DNA of 34,180 bases from Holosporaceae bacterium (lineage in GTDB: Bacteria; Pseudomonadota; Alphaproteobacteria; UBA3830). Where the stretch lies: contig JAIRMS010000046.1 in assembly GCA_031258475.1 (NCBI GenBank), forward strand, positions 1 through 34,180. The letters are read 5' to 3'. Position numbers and translations under genes: made by a program. Of the stretch, positions 15,331 to 23,736 are shown piece by piece. The notes beneath the pieces are model-generated. The model was not told the DNA's origin and searched no databases. It saw nothing but the letters and a program-made list of their open reading frames with translations. The stretch's first letter is position 1; every line of letters starts with the position of its first letter.

Positions 15331-17037
15331 TTAAAAGCACGGAGAAACATCTTCCAATTGGAAATTTACGTATTCTTGATTGTTCCAAGACGAAATTGCC
15401 AGGGTTCCAAGCACGTTTATGAAACTCGTTTCATTAAACAGAATATCGCCCAGCGGCGTGTTTAAACTTCGGAATGAAATTCCCCGCAGAAATTTCTCTT
15501 CATCATTGGATATGGTAAAGGCGATATGATTTTCCCCAACTACTTTTGCAGAAACTATTTTTATGTTGGAAATAATGAATTTTGGGTACCGATTGCCCAT
15601 GCCGAAGGGCTCCAAAACCGATATCGATTTGACGAAATCGGCGGATACCAGACTTAAAGGAACTGCGCAATCGGCATACAACTCCGGAGGACCAGGTTTG
15701 TATTTTATTGCAGAAGGTAAAAAGTCCAGAAGATCGTTTATCCTCGACACGTCAATTGAAAATCCCCCGGCCATCGAATGACCGCCACCGGAAGTAATGA
15801 TCCCCTGATCGACGCACATTTTTATCACGGCGGAAATATCGATACCATCCACCGATCTGCAGGACGCCTTTCCTTTTTTTTGAGAATCGCAGGAAATTAC
15901 AATCGACGGTCTGTTATATTTTTCTCTGAGACGACCGGCGATAATTCCGGTAATGCCGACATGCCAATCGGGATTATAAACGCAGATGAAATTTTGATCC
16001 TCCAGCACGGAAGAAATTGCTTCCGTCATCATTTCCTGCTCCATCGCCTGGCGCTTTTTGTTGAGTTCGTCCAGCTGCAGGGCAGCTTTTCTCGCTTTTA
16101 TGGGATTTTGAGTGGTCAAAAGCTGAACGCTTAGATCGGCGGAAGCCATTCTTCCGGCGGCGTTTAATTTCGGCCCCAGGACAAACGATATCACCTCGGC
16201 GTTGACGTCAACGTTGCCTTTGGCGAGCGACAGCAGCGCGTCTATTCCAAAATTTTTACGTTGCCGAATGATTTTGATTCCGGCCGCCACGAAAGCTCGG
16301 TTTAACTCGATTAATTCGACCACGTCGCACACGGTGGCCAACGCGACTAAATCCAGATAGTCGGCAATATCCGGCTCTTCTTTCTCTGAGTAAAATCCAT
16401 CTTTTTTAAGCTGATCGTTGATTCCCATGACGCAGAGAAAAACCAATCCCGCGGCGCATAGGTACCTATATCCGCATTTTTCGTCTGGTCTGTGGGGATT
16501 CACTATTATCGCGTCATCAGGAATGGATGACATCCTGTGATGATCAAGAACCACCACCTCGATATTGTTGTCTTTTGCGTATTTCAATTCTTCCGAGGAA
16601 CTTGATCCGCAGTCCACGGCGATTATCAAACATTCCCTGTGCTTTTCTATGTTTGGGATATTCAGTCCATAGCCGTCGTCCATTCTGCTGGGAATGTAAT
16701 AGGCATAGTCGGCTCCGATGTGTTCGAGAAATTTAATAAAAATCGATACGGAGGCTACGCCGTCCACGTCGTAATCGCCCAAAATCGCTATCTTTTGCCC
16801 ATTTTTTATGGATTTAACTATGCGGTTCACGGCTCTCGTCATATCAATAAAGATAAGAGGATCCGGCATGGAGTTCTTTATCGAAACGTTCTTAAATGAC
16901 TCCAGATCAGTGATTCCCCTGTTACTGGCGAGGATTTCTACGATATCTTTCGATTCTGAAATTATCCCACCTTGGATATTCCATACTTTATTCGTCAGAG
17001 AAGTTATTTTGTGACTCAAGATAAACTCATATTTCAA
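15331..17037 (-). CDS. recJ: Single-stranded-DNA 5'-3' exonuclease RecJ
   Basis: A 568-residue DHH-family nuclease acting in RecF-type recombination and mismatch or base-excision repair. Metal-site motifs: DYDVDG at 88-93, DCGSSS at 142-147 and DHH at 165-167. The DHHA1 region carries S-G-G-G-H-S-M-A-G-G-F, and an OB-fold-like end follows. Length fits alphaproteobacterial RecJ. Its start lies 11 bp inside the end of lpxK, so the MFS-lpxK-recJ run is probably one transcript. About 200 bp with no gene separate its stop from convergent hslU. Confidence 0.95.
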   Translation of the reverse strand: MKYEFILSHKITSLTNKVWNIQGGIISESKDIVEILASNRGITDLESFKNVSIKNSMPDPLIFIDMTRAVNRIVKSIKNGQKIAILGDYDVDGVASVSIFIKFLEHIGADYAYYIPSRMDDGYGLNIPNIEKHRECLIIAVDCGSSSSEELKYAKDNNIEVVVLDHHRMSSIPDDAIIVNPHRPDEKCGYRYLCAAGLVFLCVMGINDQLKKDGFYSEKEEPDIADYLDLVALATVCDVVELIELNRAFVAAGIKIIRQRKNFGIDALLSLAKGNVDVNAEVISFVLGPKLNAAGRMASADLSVQLLTTQNPIKARKAALQLDELNKKRQAMEQEMMTEAISSVLEDQNFICVYNPDWHVGITGIIAGRLREKYNRPSIVISCDSQKKGKASCRSVDGIDISAVIKMCVDQGIITSGGGHSMAGGFSIDVSRINDLLDFLPSAIKYKPGPPELYADCAVPLSLVSADFVKSISVLEPFGMGNRYPKFIISNIKIVSAKVVGENHIAFTISNDEEKFLRGISFRSLNTPLGDILFNETSFINVLGTLAISSWNNQEYVNFQLEDVSPCF

Positions 17038-17995
17038 TGGCCAAGTTTTTTAAAAAATCAATTATTGGCGCTTCCCATACTATTTTTACCGGTACAATGG
17101 AAATTATACAACGATATTTTTCGGAAATACGCATAAAATCCTTTTCTGTGGTGACGAGCTGAGCTTTCCAGCGTTCTGCTTTGAAAATTAATTTTTCAAT
17201 ATCCGCATCTGAAAATGGATAATGATCGGGAAAGGCAATTTTTTCAACGATCGCAAAATCTGCCAGAGAATTAAAAAATTTGTTTGGATATCCAATGCCG
17301 CAGAAAGCAACGACTCTCCCTTTTATTTGGGAAAAGTCCGGCTGAAGTTTTCCGTAGAGCAACGGTATTCCTTCGTTTTCTAGACATTTTATTTGAGGAT
17401 GTTTGTTCAGAACGATTATTCCGTCGATATCCGACTTTATTTCTTTAAAATTCAAATAATTCGGGCCGAGAGGGAACATCTCACCGTTTCCAAAACGTTG
17501 TTCACCGTCTATCACAACCAATTTTATATTTGGTTTTAGAAATTTTTGGGTAATGCCATTGTCCAGAACCAGGAAATCGAAATCTTCGGTTTCCGCAAGT
17601 TTCGCGCTTTTCGATCTATCTTTTCCAACATAAACGGGCGCAACATTGGAGAGTAGCAGCGGCTCATCGCCAACGTCTTTGCAGGAATGGATTCCACTAT
17701 CTACGAGCAATGTTTTTTTGGACAATCTTCCGAATCCTCGACTTAGAACCGCCACTTTTTTGTTTTTCGACTTCAGCGCTTCGCAGATTGAATGCACAAC
17801 GATGGTTTTTCCAGATCCGCCCATGGTTATTCCACCGATCGCAATAACCTTTGCTTTTCGGGCCTCATAAGCGTAGCTTTTCCAATAATTTCTGGTTGCG
17901 ACGCGAGAATAAATATACGAAATCGGTCTGAGGACTATTTTTTGAAAAACGCTGGGTTTTCTGTACCAGAATTCCGGAGTTTTAAAAAAAATCAT
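17027..17995 (-). CDS. lpxK: Tetraacyldisaccharide 4'-kinase LpxK
   Basis: A 322-residue inner-membrane-associated kinase that phosphorylates the 4' position of tetraacyl-disaccharide-1-phosphate, giving lipid IVA. The P-loop G-G-I-T-M-G-G-S-G-K-T at 54-64 matches the LpxK Walker A; upstream R-P-I-S-Y-I-Y forms the membrane-binding N-terminal helix. Other family blocks are V-L-S-R-G-F-G-R, D-E-P-L-L-L, V-L-D-N-G-I-T-Q, F-P-D-H-Y-P-F-S-D and V-T-T-E-K-D. It implies that this organism makes lipid A. It overlaps the upstream MFS gene by 4 bp and recJ by 11 bp. Confidence 0.95.
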   Translation of the reverse strand: MIFFKTPEFWYRKPSVFQKIVLRPISYIYSRVATRNYWKSYAYEARKAKVIAIGGITMGGSGKTIVVHSICEALKSKNKKVAVLSRGFGRLSKKTLLVDSGIHSCKDVGDEPLLLSNVAPVYVGKDRSKSAKLAETEDFDFLVLDNGITQKFLKPNIKLVVIDGEQRFGNGEMFPLGPNYLNFKEIKSDIDGIIVLNKHPQIKCLENEGIPLLYGKLQPDFSQIKGRVVAFCGIGYPNKFFNSLADFAIVEKIAFPDHYPFSDADIEKLIFKAERWKAQLVTTEKDFMRISEKYRCIISIVPVKIVWEAPIIDFLKNLAIEI

Positions 17996-19296
17996 CGTTT
18001 AATAGGATGCTCAAGTCTGGCAGGAAGCAATACTCGGAAAAAACACAGCGCCACAAAAGAAAAAAACATGCTGTAGGTGAAAGCGTAGCTACTGCCGAAG
18101 GCGTCCCAAATTTTTCCACCGATAAATGACGCCGACATGTATGCTATCCCCAGCATGAAAAAGTAAATGCCCATGGCGGTTGCCCTGAGATGAAAGTCCA
18201 CCCTTTCACTAATTAGCGATAGAAACAATCCCTGTACCGCCGTCGTCTGCGCTCCCCATAAAAATGCTCCGGCGCAAACGTTTATTATGGGATAAACAGT
18301 AACAAATTTTGCGGAAATAAAGAAAAGATTCGCCAATATCATAAGCATCATACACACGGAAATCAGTTTTCTCTTCCCGTATTTATCTGCCAGAATTCCG
18401 ATGGGGAAGCACATAAGTACCTGCCCACAGCTAACAAGAGAACTGGTAATTCCAGATATGGACGTTGCTATAAACTCACTGGCATATAAAGGAAATGTAT
18501 GCTCGCTGAAATGCCCCATTTCAGAAATTAATGCCAAAAGAATTATCTTCCAGAAAGTGGCATCGAAGGATTTCAGATATTTCTTCTTAAAAGGATTTTC
18601 CCTCTTTTCATTTTTCTGAGTATTCCCTTTTATCTCCTGGGAATTTTTCACCCTGAAAAGGCAGAATATTGCTATAATTACCGGGATCACCGAACACGCA
18701 AACACTATTCTGTAATTGTTAGCTGTGAGCAACATAATCTGTACAGCGACTAAAGTACCAAGGAGACTTCCAATTGTTTTCATGGATCTGCTGAAACCAA
18801 AAGATCTGGCACGGTAATCGCTAGGACTTAAATCTGCAATCAATGCATCACGCGGTGTAGCCTGAATTCCATTGCCGATGCGCTCTGACGATTGTACAAA
18901 AAACACCGCCCACCAGGAACTAACCATTGCAATAAATGATCTTGCAAAAAGGGTTATGAAACATCCCACATATAAAATTAGCTTTCGTTCTCTCAGAAAA
19001 TCGCTGATTGGTCCGGAAAAAATGCGCACAACAAAGGAGATGCACTCCACAACGCCATCAAGAAGCGTGATATCGGCCATGGATGCTCCCAGCTCATATT
19101 TTAGGAACAAACTCAGCTGACTGTAAATCATCGTCGTAGATATGCCGAGAAAAAGACCAAAAAAAGAAACCGCAAAAACTCCATCCGGAAGATTTTTAAG
19201 CGCAAAAAAAAAGCCATCTTTACAATGGCTGCAGTTGGAACTCTTTGTTTGTCTTTTTATATCGTCGACGGCTTCGTCGCGGGGTGATTTTTTCAT
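17992..19296 (-). CDS. Major facilitator superfamily transporter, substrate unknown
   Basis: A 434-residue, 12-helix MFS permease. The loop 2-3 motif A region reads G-P-I-S-D-F-L-R-E-R-K and the second-half equivalent is G-I-L-A-D-K-Y-G-K-R-K. R-I-G-N-G-I-Q-A-T-P-R-D-A-L and S-R-S-M-K-T-I-G-S-L-L-G are typical of a subgroup common in alphaproteobacteria, whose substrate I cannot infer. The first ~35 residues are a polar cytosolic tail with C-S-H-C. I chose ATG 19296 over GTG 19302 because AGGAAG lies at the right spacing for the ATG. It is the first gene of the MFS-lpxK-recJ run; linkage to lpxK is only positional. Confidence 0.85.
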   Translation of the reverse strand: MKKSPRDEAVDDIKRQTKSSNCSHCKDGFFFALKNLPDGVFAVSFFGLFLGISTTMIYSQLSLFLKYELGASMADITLLDGVVECISFVVRIFSGPISDFLRERKLILYVGCFITLFARSFIAMVSSWWAVFFVQSSERIGNGIQATPRDALIADLSPSDYRARSFGFSRSMKTIGSLLGTLVAVQIMLLTANNYRIVFACSVIPVIIAIFCLFRVKNSQEIKGNTQKNEKRENPFKKKYLKSFDATFWKIILLALISEMGHFSEHTFPLYASEFIATSISGITSSLVSCGQVLMCFPIGILADKYGKRKLISVCMMLMILANLFFISAKFVTVYPIINVCAGAFLWGAQTTAVQGLFLSLISERVDFHLRATAMGIYFFMLGIAYMSASFIGGKIWDAFGSSYAFTYSMFFSFVALCFFRVLLPARLEHPIKR

Positions 19297-19319
19297 TGCC
19301 ACTTCCTATCTTGTTTGGG

Positions 19320-19348
19320 CTTATACAGGAAATGGATGGAAAAGTCTA
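19320..19348 (-). promoter_or_regulatory. Putative sigma70 promoter for the MFS-lpxK-recJ run
   Basis: On the minus strand, TAGACT (19343-19348), 17 bp, TATAAG (19320-19325), 24 bp before the MFS start. The match is 4/6 and 5/6 to consensus. Confidence 0.45.
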
Positions 19349-19391
19349 GCGAAAAGTAATCGATAAAAGAGCAAAATTACACATGGAATGA

Positions 19392-20402
19392 TCAACTTGG
19401 CGATATTTCGTCAAGTTTTCCCCTGAAATCGACAACTTTCCGCAGAAGCAATTTCATGTTTTCGTCCTGTTTTAATGCGGAAATCACAAACGGTCTCTGT
19501 GCGTATTTGGTAAAGAATCTTTTTTTCAGGTCTGCCGCCACCTTTTGATCGACGGAGTCCGATTTGTTCAGCGCGATTATTTCTGGTTTTTCATATAAAA
19601 CAGAATTATACGCCTTTAGTTCCCCTCGCACCGTTTCGTAGGCTTCAAAGGGATTCTCCTGGGTAATGTCGACGAGATGAATCAATATCGCGCAGCGTTC
19701 CACATGTGCGAGAAATTTATCCCCAAGACCTCTTCCTTCGTGCGCTCCCTCTATCAGTCCCGGAATATCTGCCAGAACGAACTCACTACTGTCTACGTGA
19801 ACGACTCCAAGCTGGGGGGTGAGAGTAGTGAACGGATAGTCGGCGATTTTTGGCCTGGCCCTTGTTGTTGCCGACAGAAAAGTGGATTTTCCGGCGTTTG
19901 GCAGACCGATCAATCCAGCATCCGCTATCAGTTTTAGCTGCAACCATACCCAGAATTCCGTACCAGATTCTCCCTTATCAGCGCGGCGGGGAGCCTGATT
20001 CACCGAGGATTTGAATCTGTTGTTTCCTCTACCGCCGCCTCCACCCTTGGCAATTAGAACACGTTGCCCCTCTTTGATGATGTCCGCGATGACGTATTCT
20101 CCGGATTCATCTAAAATTTCAGTTCCAACCGGAACTTTTAGCGTTAGATCGTCCCCGTTGGCGCCATGGCGATTACTGCTTCCACCGTTTTCTCCGCGTT
20201 TCGCTTTGAAATGTTGTTGATATCTGTAGTCTATGAGCGTGTTCAGACGGTTAGTTCCTTCGAAATATACGTCTCCCCCCCTGCCGCCGTCTCCACCGTC
20301 TGGTCCGCCAAATTCAATGAATTTCTCCCGGCGAAAGCTCAGACAACCGTCTCCACCATTTCCGGCTTTCAGGAAAATTTTTGCTCTATCAAGAAATTTC
20401 AT
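19392..20402 (-). CDS. obgE: Obg GTPase (ObgE/CgtA)
   Basis: A 336-residue ribosome-associated GTPase involved in 50S assembly and stress control. The N-terminal Obg fold (1-158) has the glycine-rich repeats (GNGGDG, GGPDGGDGGRGG, KGGGGGRGN). G motifs: G1 GLPNAGKS at 166-173, G2 TT at 192-193, G3 DIPG at 212-215, G4 NKSD at 279-282, G5 I-S-A-L. It lacks the acidic C-terminal extension of E. coli ObgE, as expected for the short form. AGG lies eight bases before the ATG. rplU/rpmA, its frequent upstream partners, are absent; the upstream 290 bp hold hairpins and a dispersed repeat. Confidence 0.96.
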   Translation of the reverse strand: MKFLDRAKIFLKAGNGGDGCLSFRREKFIEFGGPDGGDGGRGGDVYFEGTNRLNTLIDYRYQQHFKAKRGENGGSSNRHGANGDDLTLKVPVGTEILDESGEYVIADIIKEGQRVLIAKGGGGGRGNNRFKSSVNQAPRRADKGESGTEFWVWLQLKLIADAGLIGLPNAGKSTFLSATTRARPKIADYPFTTLTPQLGVVHVDSSEFVLADIPGLIEGAHEGRGLGDKFLAHVERCAILIHLVDITQENPFEAYETVRGELKAYNSVLYEKPEIIALNKSDSVDQKVAADLKKRFFTKYAQRPFVISALKQDENMKLLLRKVVDFRGKLDEISPS

Positions 20403-20459
20403 AGCGACCTATAACTCAAATGCCACTGAACCATCATAGTTGGAATTGTGCGGTTAATA

Positions 20460-20542
20460 TAGGATAAATGGGTTTGTCCTATAAAGATACCAGCTAATTT
20501 TTGCTGATAAGCAATAGAATGGATAATTTCAACATATCCATT
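20460..20542. repeat. Two small inverted repeats upstream of obgE
   Basis: 20460-20481 pairs TAGGATAAA with TTTGTCCTA (one T.G position) around TGGG. 20518-20542 pairs AATGGATA with TATCCATT perfectly around a 9-nt loop. They lie in the otherwise gene-free stretch before obgE. Neither has a T-tract that would make it a clear terminator. Confidence 0.4.
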
Positions 20543-20592
20543 GATTTTGAGTAGCATTTAGTTTTTCGATGCAATCTGGCGAGGTGATATAC

Positions 20593-20660
20593 ATGAATCA
20601 CGTTGGAAATGCGATTTTCATTTTTTGGATTGCTTCGTCGCCCTGCTCCTCGCAATGACG
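20593..20660. repeat. 68-bp dispersed repeat, copy A
   Basis: Starts ATGAATCACG and ends CTCCTCGCAATGACG. Copy B at 34098-34165 has the same length with 6 mismatches by hand alignment (about 91% identity). The 3' part (GGATTGCTTCGTCGC...) resembles short non-coding repeats seen in many host-associated bacteria. It lies between obgE and the small ORF at 20694. Confidence 0.75.
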
Positions 20661-20693
20661 ATCGTGAGTGCCTCTAAAACAACACCATTTCGT

Positions 20694-20975
20694 CTAATCA
20701 TTTCCTCCACTATTCATATCAATTTCTGGTGGAATCATTACGTCGGTCGACCCAGAACCCACGAGCGACATGATTTCCGTGCGCGCCACGAGTAGGCGGT
20801 ATTCCGCTCGAGCTTCTAGTTTCTCGCATCTTTTCAAAAATTCCTCGTATTCACCGGCCGCGAACGTTATGTCTCTCGGATAGTCTATGTCATCCAAAAA
20901 CGCGACTAAGTCGTCGACTTTTTCTTTAATCCTTCCGCCGGCTTCACTGTTCGGATCTAACTCCAAACTTAACAT
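20694..20975 (-). CDS. Small hypothetical protein
   Basis: A 93-residue acidic, helix-prone, soluble product (D-D-L-V-A-F-L-D-D-I-D-Y, E-E-F-L-K-R-C-E-K-L-E-A). I do not recognise it. Composition looks protein-like, but there is no clear ribosome site before the ATG and a stop lies a few codons upstream. It could be a genuine small gene divergent from cpoB, or the remaining end of a decayed one. Confidence 0.35.
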   Translation of the reverse strand: MLSLELDPNSEAGGRIKEKVDDLVAFLDDIDYPRDITFAAGEYEEFLKRCEKLEARAEYRLLVARTEIMSLVGSGSTDVMIPPEIDMNSGGND

Positions 20976-21018
20976 TCGGCAATTCTTTACATGTTTTGAT
21001 CAGCAATCCCAATGGCGA

Positions 21019-21047
21019 TTGAACTTCAGCAAAAGTAGGCATATAAT
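21019..21047 (+). promoter_or_regulatory. Strong sigma70 promoter for cpoB
   Basis: TTGAAC (21019-21024), exactly 17 bp, then a perfect TATAAT (21042-21047). Transcription should begin near 21054, giving a very short leader before the cpoB start. Confidence 0.65.
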
Positions 21048-21076
21048 AACACTATCAGTCAATTATGGGTATTGTT

Positions 21077-21679
21077 ATGAAAAAAAAAGCGTGTTTGTTG
21101 TTGTTCGCCGTTATTGCCGGCGGGATAGAAGCGAAAAATAACGATTTCACGGAGCTGTCAGATTCTCTAAGGGAAGTCATTGGCAGGGTGGAAGAGTTGG
21201 AAAGAACCGTCGCAGAGATGCAGAAAAAAATCTCCTCTTTCGAAGATTCTGCGAATAAAAATCTCCAGGAAGCAGCCACTCAGAAGGACGCGGAAGCATT
21301 GGCTCGAAAAACTCCGGAGGAAATTCTAAAAACAGCCATCGATATGATCGAAGAAAATAACATGGAAGAGGCCCGCAGAATTCTAAATCTCTTTGTTGCA
21401 AAAAATCCGACAAGTATATACTGCGGTATGATGCAGTTTTATGTGGGAAATAGTTATTTCCTTGAGAAAGATTACAAAAACGCAGCCATAGAATATATGA
21501 AAGGATTCAAAGCAAATCCGTCCGGGTCAAAATCGGCGGAGACGTTGTACAAATTGGCGCTGTGTTTTAAGCAGTTGAATGAAAAAGAAAAGCTAAAATC
21601 GACCCTCGAAAAAATAGTGGACGATTATCCGGGAGAATTTTCGAAAAAAGCTTCTGCGGAACTTAAAAAAATAAGATAA
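21077..21679 (+). CDS. cpoB: CpoB (YbgF)-type Tol-Pal associated periplasmic protein
   Basis: A 200-residue exported protein (from ATG 21077; ATG 21065 would add MGIV). CpoB links the Tol-Pal system with septal peptidoglycan synthesis. Visible order: signal peptide with cleavage expected after A-G-G-I-E-A19; an N-terminal coiled coil (about 27-57, heptads of L/V/I with E/R/K) as in the trimerising YbgF head; a linker; then C-terminal TPR-like helices from about 80 (E-E-I-L-K-T-A-I-D-M, F-Y-V-G-N-S-Y-F-L-E-K-D-Y-K-N-A-A, S-A-E-T-L-Y-K-L-A-L-C-F). The tolQRAB-pal genes that usually precede it are not in the window. The 146-bp repeat begins directly after its stop. Confidence 0.8.
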   Translation: MKKKACLLLFAVIAGGIEAKNNDFTELSDSLREVIGRVEELERTVAEMQKKISSFEDSANKNLQEAATQKDAEALARKTPEEILKTAIDMIEENNMEEARRILNLFVAKNPTSIYCGMMQFYVGNSYFLEKDYKNAAIEYMKGFKANPSGSKSAETLYKLALCFKQLNEKEKLKSTLEKIVDDYPGEFSKKASAELKKIR

Positions 21680-21825
21680 TAGACTTCTTTCGAAACGGAG
21701 ATATTTCGAGGAATTTTTAGGAGCATACGAAGCGCAGGACCGCAGTGTACGTGCGGTACATGAGGATCCGAGCATCGGAGCGACGTAGAAATTACCGAAA
21801 GAGCGAACGTTTCGAAAGAAGTCTA
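21680..21825. repeat. 146-bp palindromic element, copy 1
   Basis: Bounded by a perfect 17-bp terminal inverted repeat (TAGACTTCTTTCGAAAC ... GTTTCGAAAGAAGTCTA). A central hairpin pairs TGTAC (21746-21750) with GTACA (21756-21760), and GGA (21737-21739) with TCC (21767-21769). Copy 2 at 26860-27005 has identical length and about 79% identity by hand count. It starts 1 bp after the cpoB stop and ends 3 bp before the aspS -35. No transposase is encoded, so it is a MITE-like or structured-RNA repeat. Confidence 0.85.
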
Positions 21826-21828
21826 ATA

Positions 21829-21857
21829 TTGAAAGTCCATCCATCTTCTATGATAAT
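21829..21857 (+). promoter_or_regulatory. Putative sigma70 promoter for aspS and the ABC genes
   Basis: TTGAAA (21829-21834), 17 bp, GATAAT (21852-21857); each is 5/6 to consensus. It follows the 146-bp repeat at once and lies 23 bp before the aspS ATG. Confidence 0.55.
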
Positions 21858-21880
21858 GAGGTGTTTTTTGCGGGGACGTC

Positions 21881-23722
21881 ATGAATATTTATAGGACTCA
21901 CAATTGCGGAGAGCTGAGGCGTTCGGATGTTGGTAAAACAGTGAAATTATCCGGGTGGGTTAATAAAAAACGAGATCATGGAAGTCTTCTGTTTGTTGAT
22001 TTGCGAGACCATTATGGAATTACGCAGTGCGTCGTGGATTCGTCTGGAGCGGCATTTCAGGAAGTTGAAAAGATTCGTCACGAATGTATAGTAACGATCG
22101 ATGGAGATGTTGTAGAACGCGCTCCGGACACCGTTAATCGCGATAATTCGACCGGAGAGATCGAAGTACAGATTAAGAAATTCACCGTGCTGTCCCATGT
22201 TGAGAATTTACCAATGGCGATTGGAAGTGTTTCTGATTTATCAGAAGAAACGCGACTCAAATATCGCTTTCTGGATCTGCGGAGAGAACAGATCCACAAA
22301 AACATTGTTTTGCGATCACAGATTATTTCTGCTATTCGCGAAAAAATGAAGAGATCTGGTTTTTTAGAAATAAATACGCCGATTTTGACTTCAAGCTCTC
22401 CGGAGGGGGCGCGCGACTTCCTTGTGCCGAGTCGATTACATCCTGGACAATTTTACGCGCTGCCCCAGGCTCCTCAGCAGTTCAAGCAGCTTTTGATGGT
22501 GGCAGGATTCGATAAATATTTTCAAATCGCCCCATGTTTTCGGGACGAAGACAGCCGAGCTGATCGATCTCCAGGGGAATTTTATCAACTGGATTTCGAG
22601 ATGTCTTTTGTTACTCAGGAAGACGTGTTCAACACAATAGAGCCGGTGATCTACGAAATTTTCAAAGAATTTTCAAATAAGACGGTTTCTCCATATCCTT
22701 TCAAAAGAATCCCCTACGACATCGCAATGCTGCGCTACGGTTGCGATAAGCCAGATCTTAGAAATCCTTTAATAATAAATGAGGCAAAGGATATTTTTGA
22801 AGAATCCACGTTTGTGGCTTTCGCCGAGGCAGTAAAAAACGGCGCTGTAGTCCGCGCCATTGGCGTGGTCGGAGCGGAAAAACAACCACGCAGCTTTTTT
22901 GATAAACTCAATGATTGGGCGAAGGAAAACGAATTGCCAGGGCTTGGATACATAATATTCAATGGCGACGAAGTAAAGGGGCCAATCTCGAAATTTTTGG
23001 ACGAGCATCGCTTATATGCGATAAGGGAGCGAATTTTGGCTTCGCGTCACGTCACTCTCGAGGAGATAGACCAATGGGGAGGTCGAGTTGGCATGGCTTA
23101 TAGTGGAGCCGTATTTTTCATCTGCGAACAGAAGAAAAAAGCGGAAAAGGTATCCGGACTGCTGCGGCAAAAGCTAGGAACTGACCTTGGATTATGCTCC
23201 GATGGGTTCGAATTCTGCTGGGTTACCGATTTCCCAATGTATGCGCTGGATGAACGTACGGAAAATGTGAAGATCGAGTTCTATCACAATCCTTTTTCAA
23301 TGCCGCAGGGAGGTATGGAAGCGCTGGAAAATATGGATCCGCTCGAGATAAAGGCGTATCAGTACGACATCGTTTGCAATGGAATAGAGTTATCCAGCGG
23401 TGCGATACGGAATCATCTGCCGGAGTTGATGATTAAAGCTTTTTCCATAGCGGGATATGACGAACAAACCGTAAAAGAACGATTTAAAGGCATGTTCGCC
23501 GCATTTCAGTACGGCGCGCCTCCCCATGGTGGATGTGCTCCGGGCATAGATCGCATGGTGATGCTAATCGCCGAAGAACCGAACATTCGAGAAGTTATTG
23601 CGTTTCCTTTAAATCAGCAGGGACAAGATCTGATGATGAACGCGCCATCGGACGTTAGTGATCGTCAATTAAAAGAACTGCATATAAAGCTTGATTTACC
23701 GAAAAAAATAACATTAGAATGA
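21881..23722 (+). CDS. aspS: Aspartyl-tRNA synthetase, probably non-discriminating
   Basis: A 613-residue class IIb synthetase of the bacterial type that charges tRNA with Asp. Parts: anticodon-binding OB fold (1-~110), catalytic core with motif 2 in C-F-R-D-E-D-S-R-A-D-R and Q-L-D-F-E-M-S, the bacterial GAD insertion (about 290-420), and motif 3 G-I-D-R-M-V-M-L near the end. In the OB fold K-K-R-D-H33-G-S places His where non-discriminating AspRSs have His and E. coli has Leu. This suggests it also charges tRNA-Asn for GatCAB amidation, which is usual in alphaproteobacteria; the second marker position is not Gly here, so this is inference. The stop overlaps an in-frame ATG of the next gene. 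Confidence 0.96.
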   Translation: MNIYRTHNCGELRRSDVGKTVKLSGWVNKKRDHGSLLFVDLRDHYGITQCVVDSSGAAFQEVEKIRHECIVTIDGDVVERAPDTVNRDNSTGEIEVQIKKFTVLSHVENLPMAIGSVSDLSEETRLKYRFLDLRREQIHKNIVLRSQIISAIREKMKRSGFLEINTPILTSSSPEGARDFLVPSRLHPGQFYALPQAPQQFKQLLMVAGFDKYFQIAPCFRDEDSRADRSPGEFYQLDFEMSFVTQEDVFNTIEPVIYEIFKEFSNKTVSPYPFKRIPYDIAMLRYGCDKPDLRNPLIINEAKDIFEESTFVAFAEAVKNGAVVRAIGVVGAEKQPRSFFDKLNDWAKENELPGLGYIIFNGDEVKGPISKFLDEHRLYAIRERILASRHVTLEEIDQWGGRVGMAYSGAVFFICEQKKKAEKVSGLLRQKLGTDLGLCSDGFEFCWVTDFPMYALDERTENVKIEFYHNPFSMPQGGMEALENMDPLEIKAYQYDIVCNGIELSSGAIRNHLPELMIKAFSIAGYDEQTVKERFKGMFAAFQYGAPPHGGCAPGIDRMVMLIAEEPNIREVIAFPLNQQGQDLMMNAPSDVSDRQLKELHIKLDLPKKITLE

Positions 23723-23736
23723 CGCCGGAGTCCAAA

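Noticed and set aside
21593..21844. Minus-strand ORF of 83 codons across the 146-bp repeat
   Set aside because: It is created by the repeat and the antisense of cpoB; the reading frame is explained by the palindromic element.
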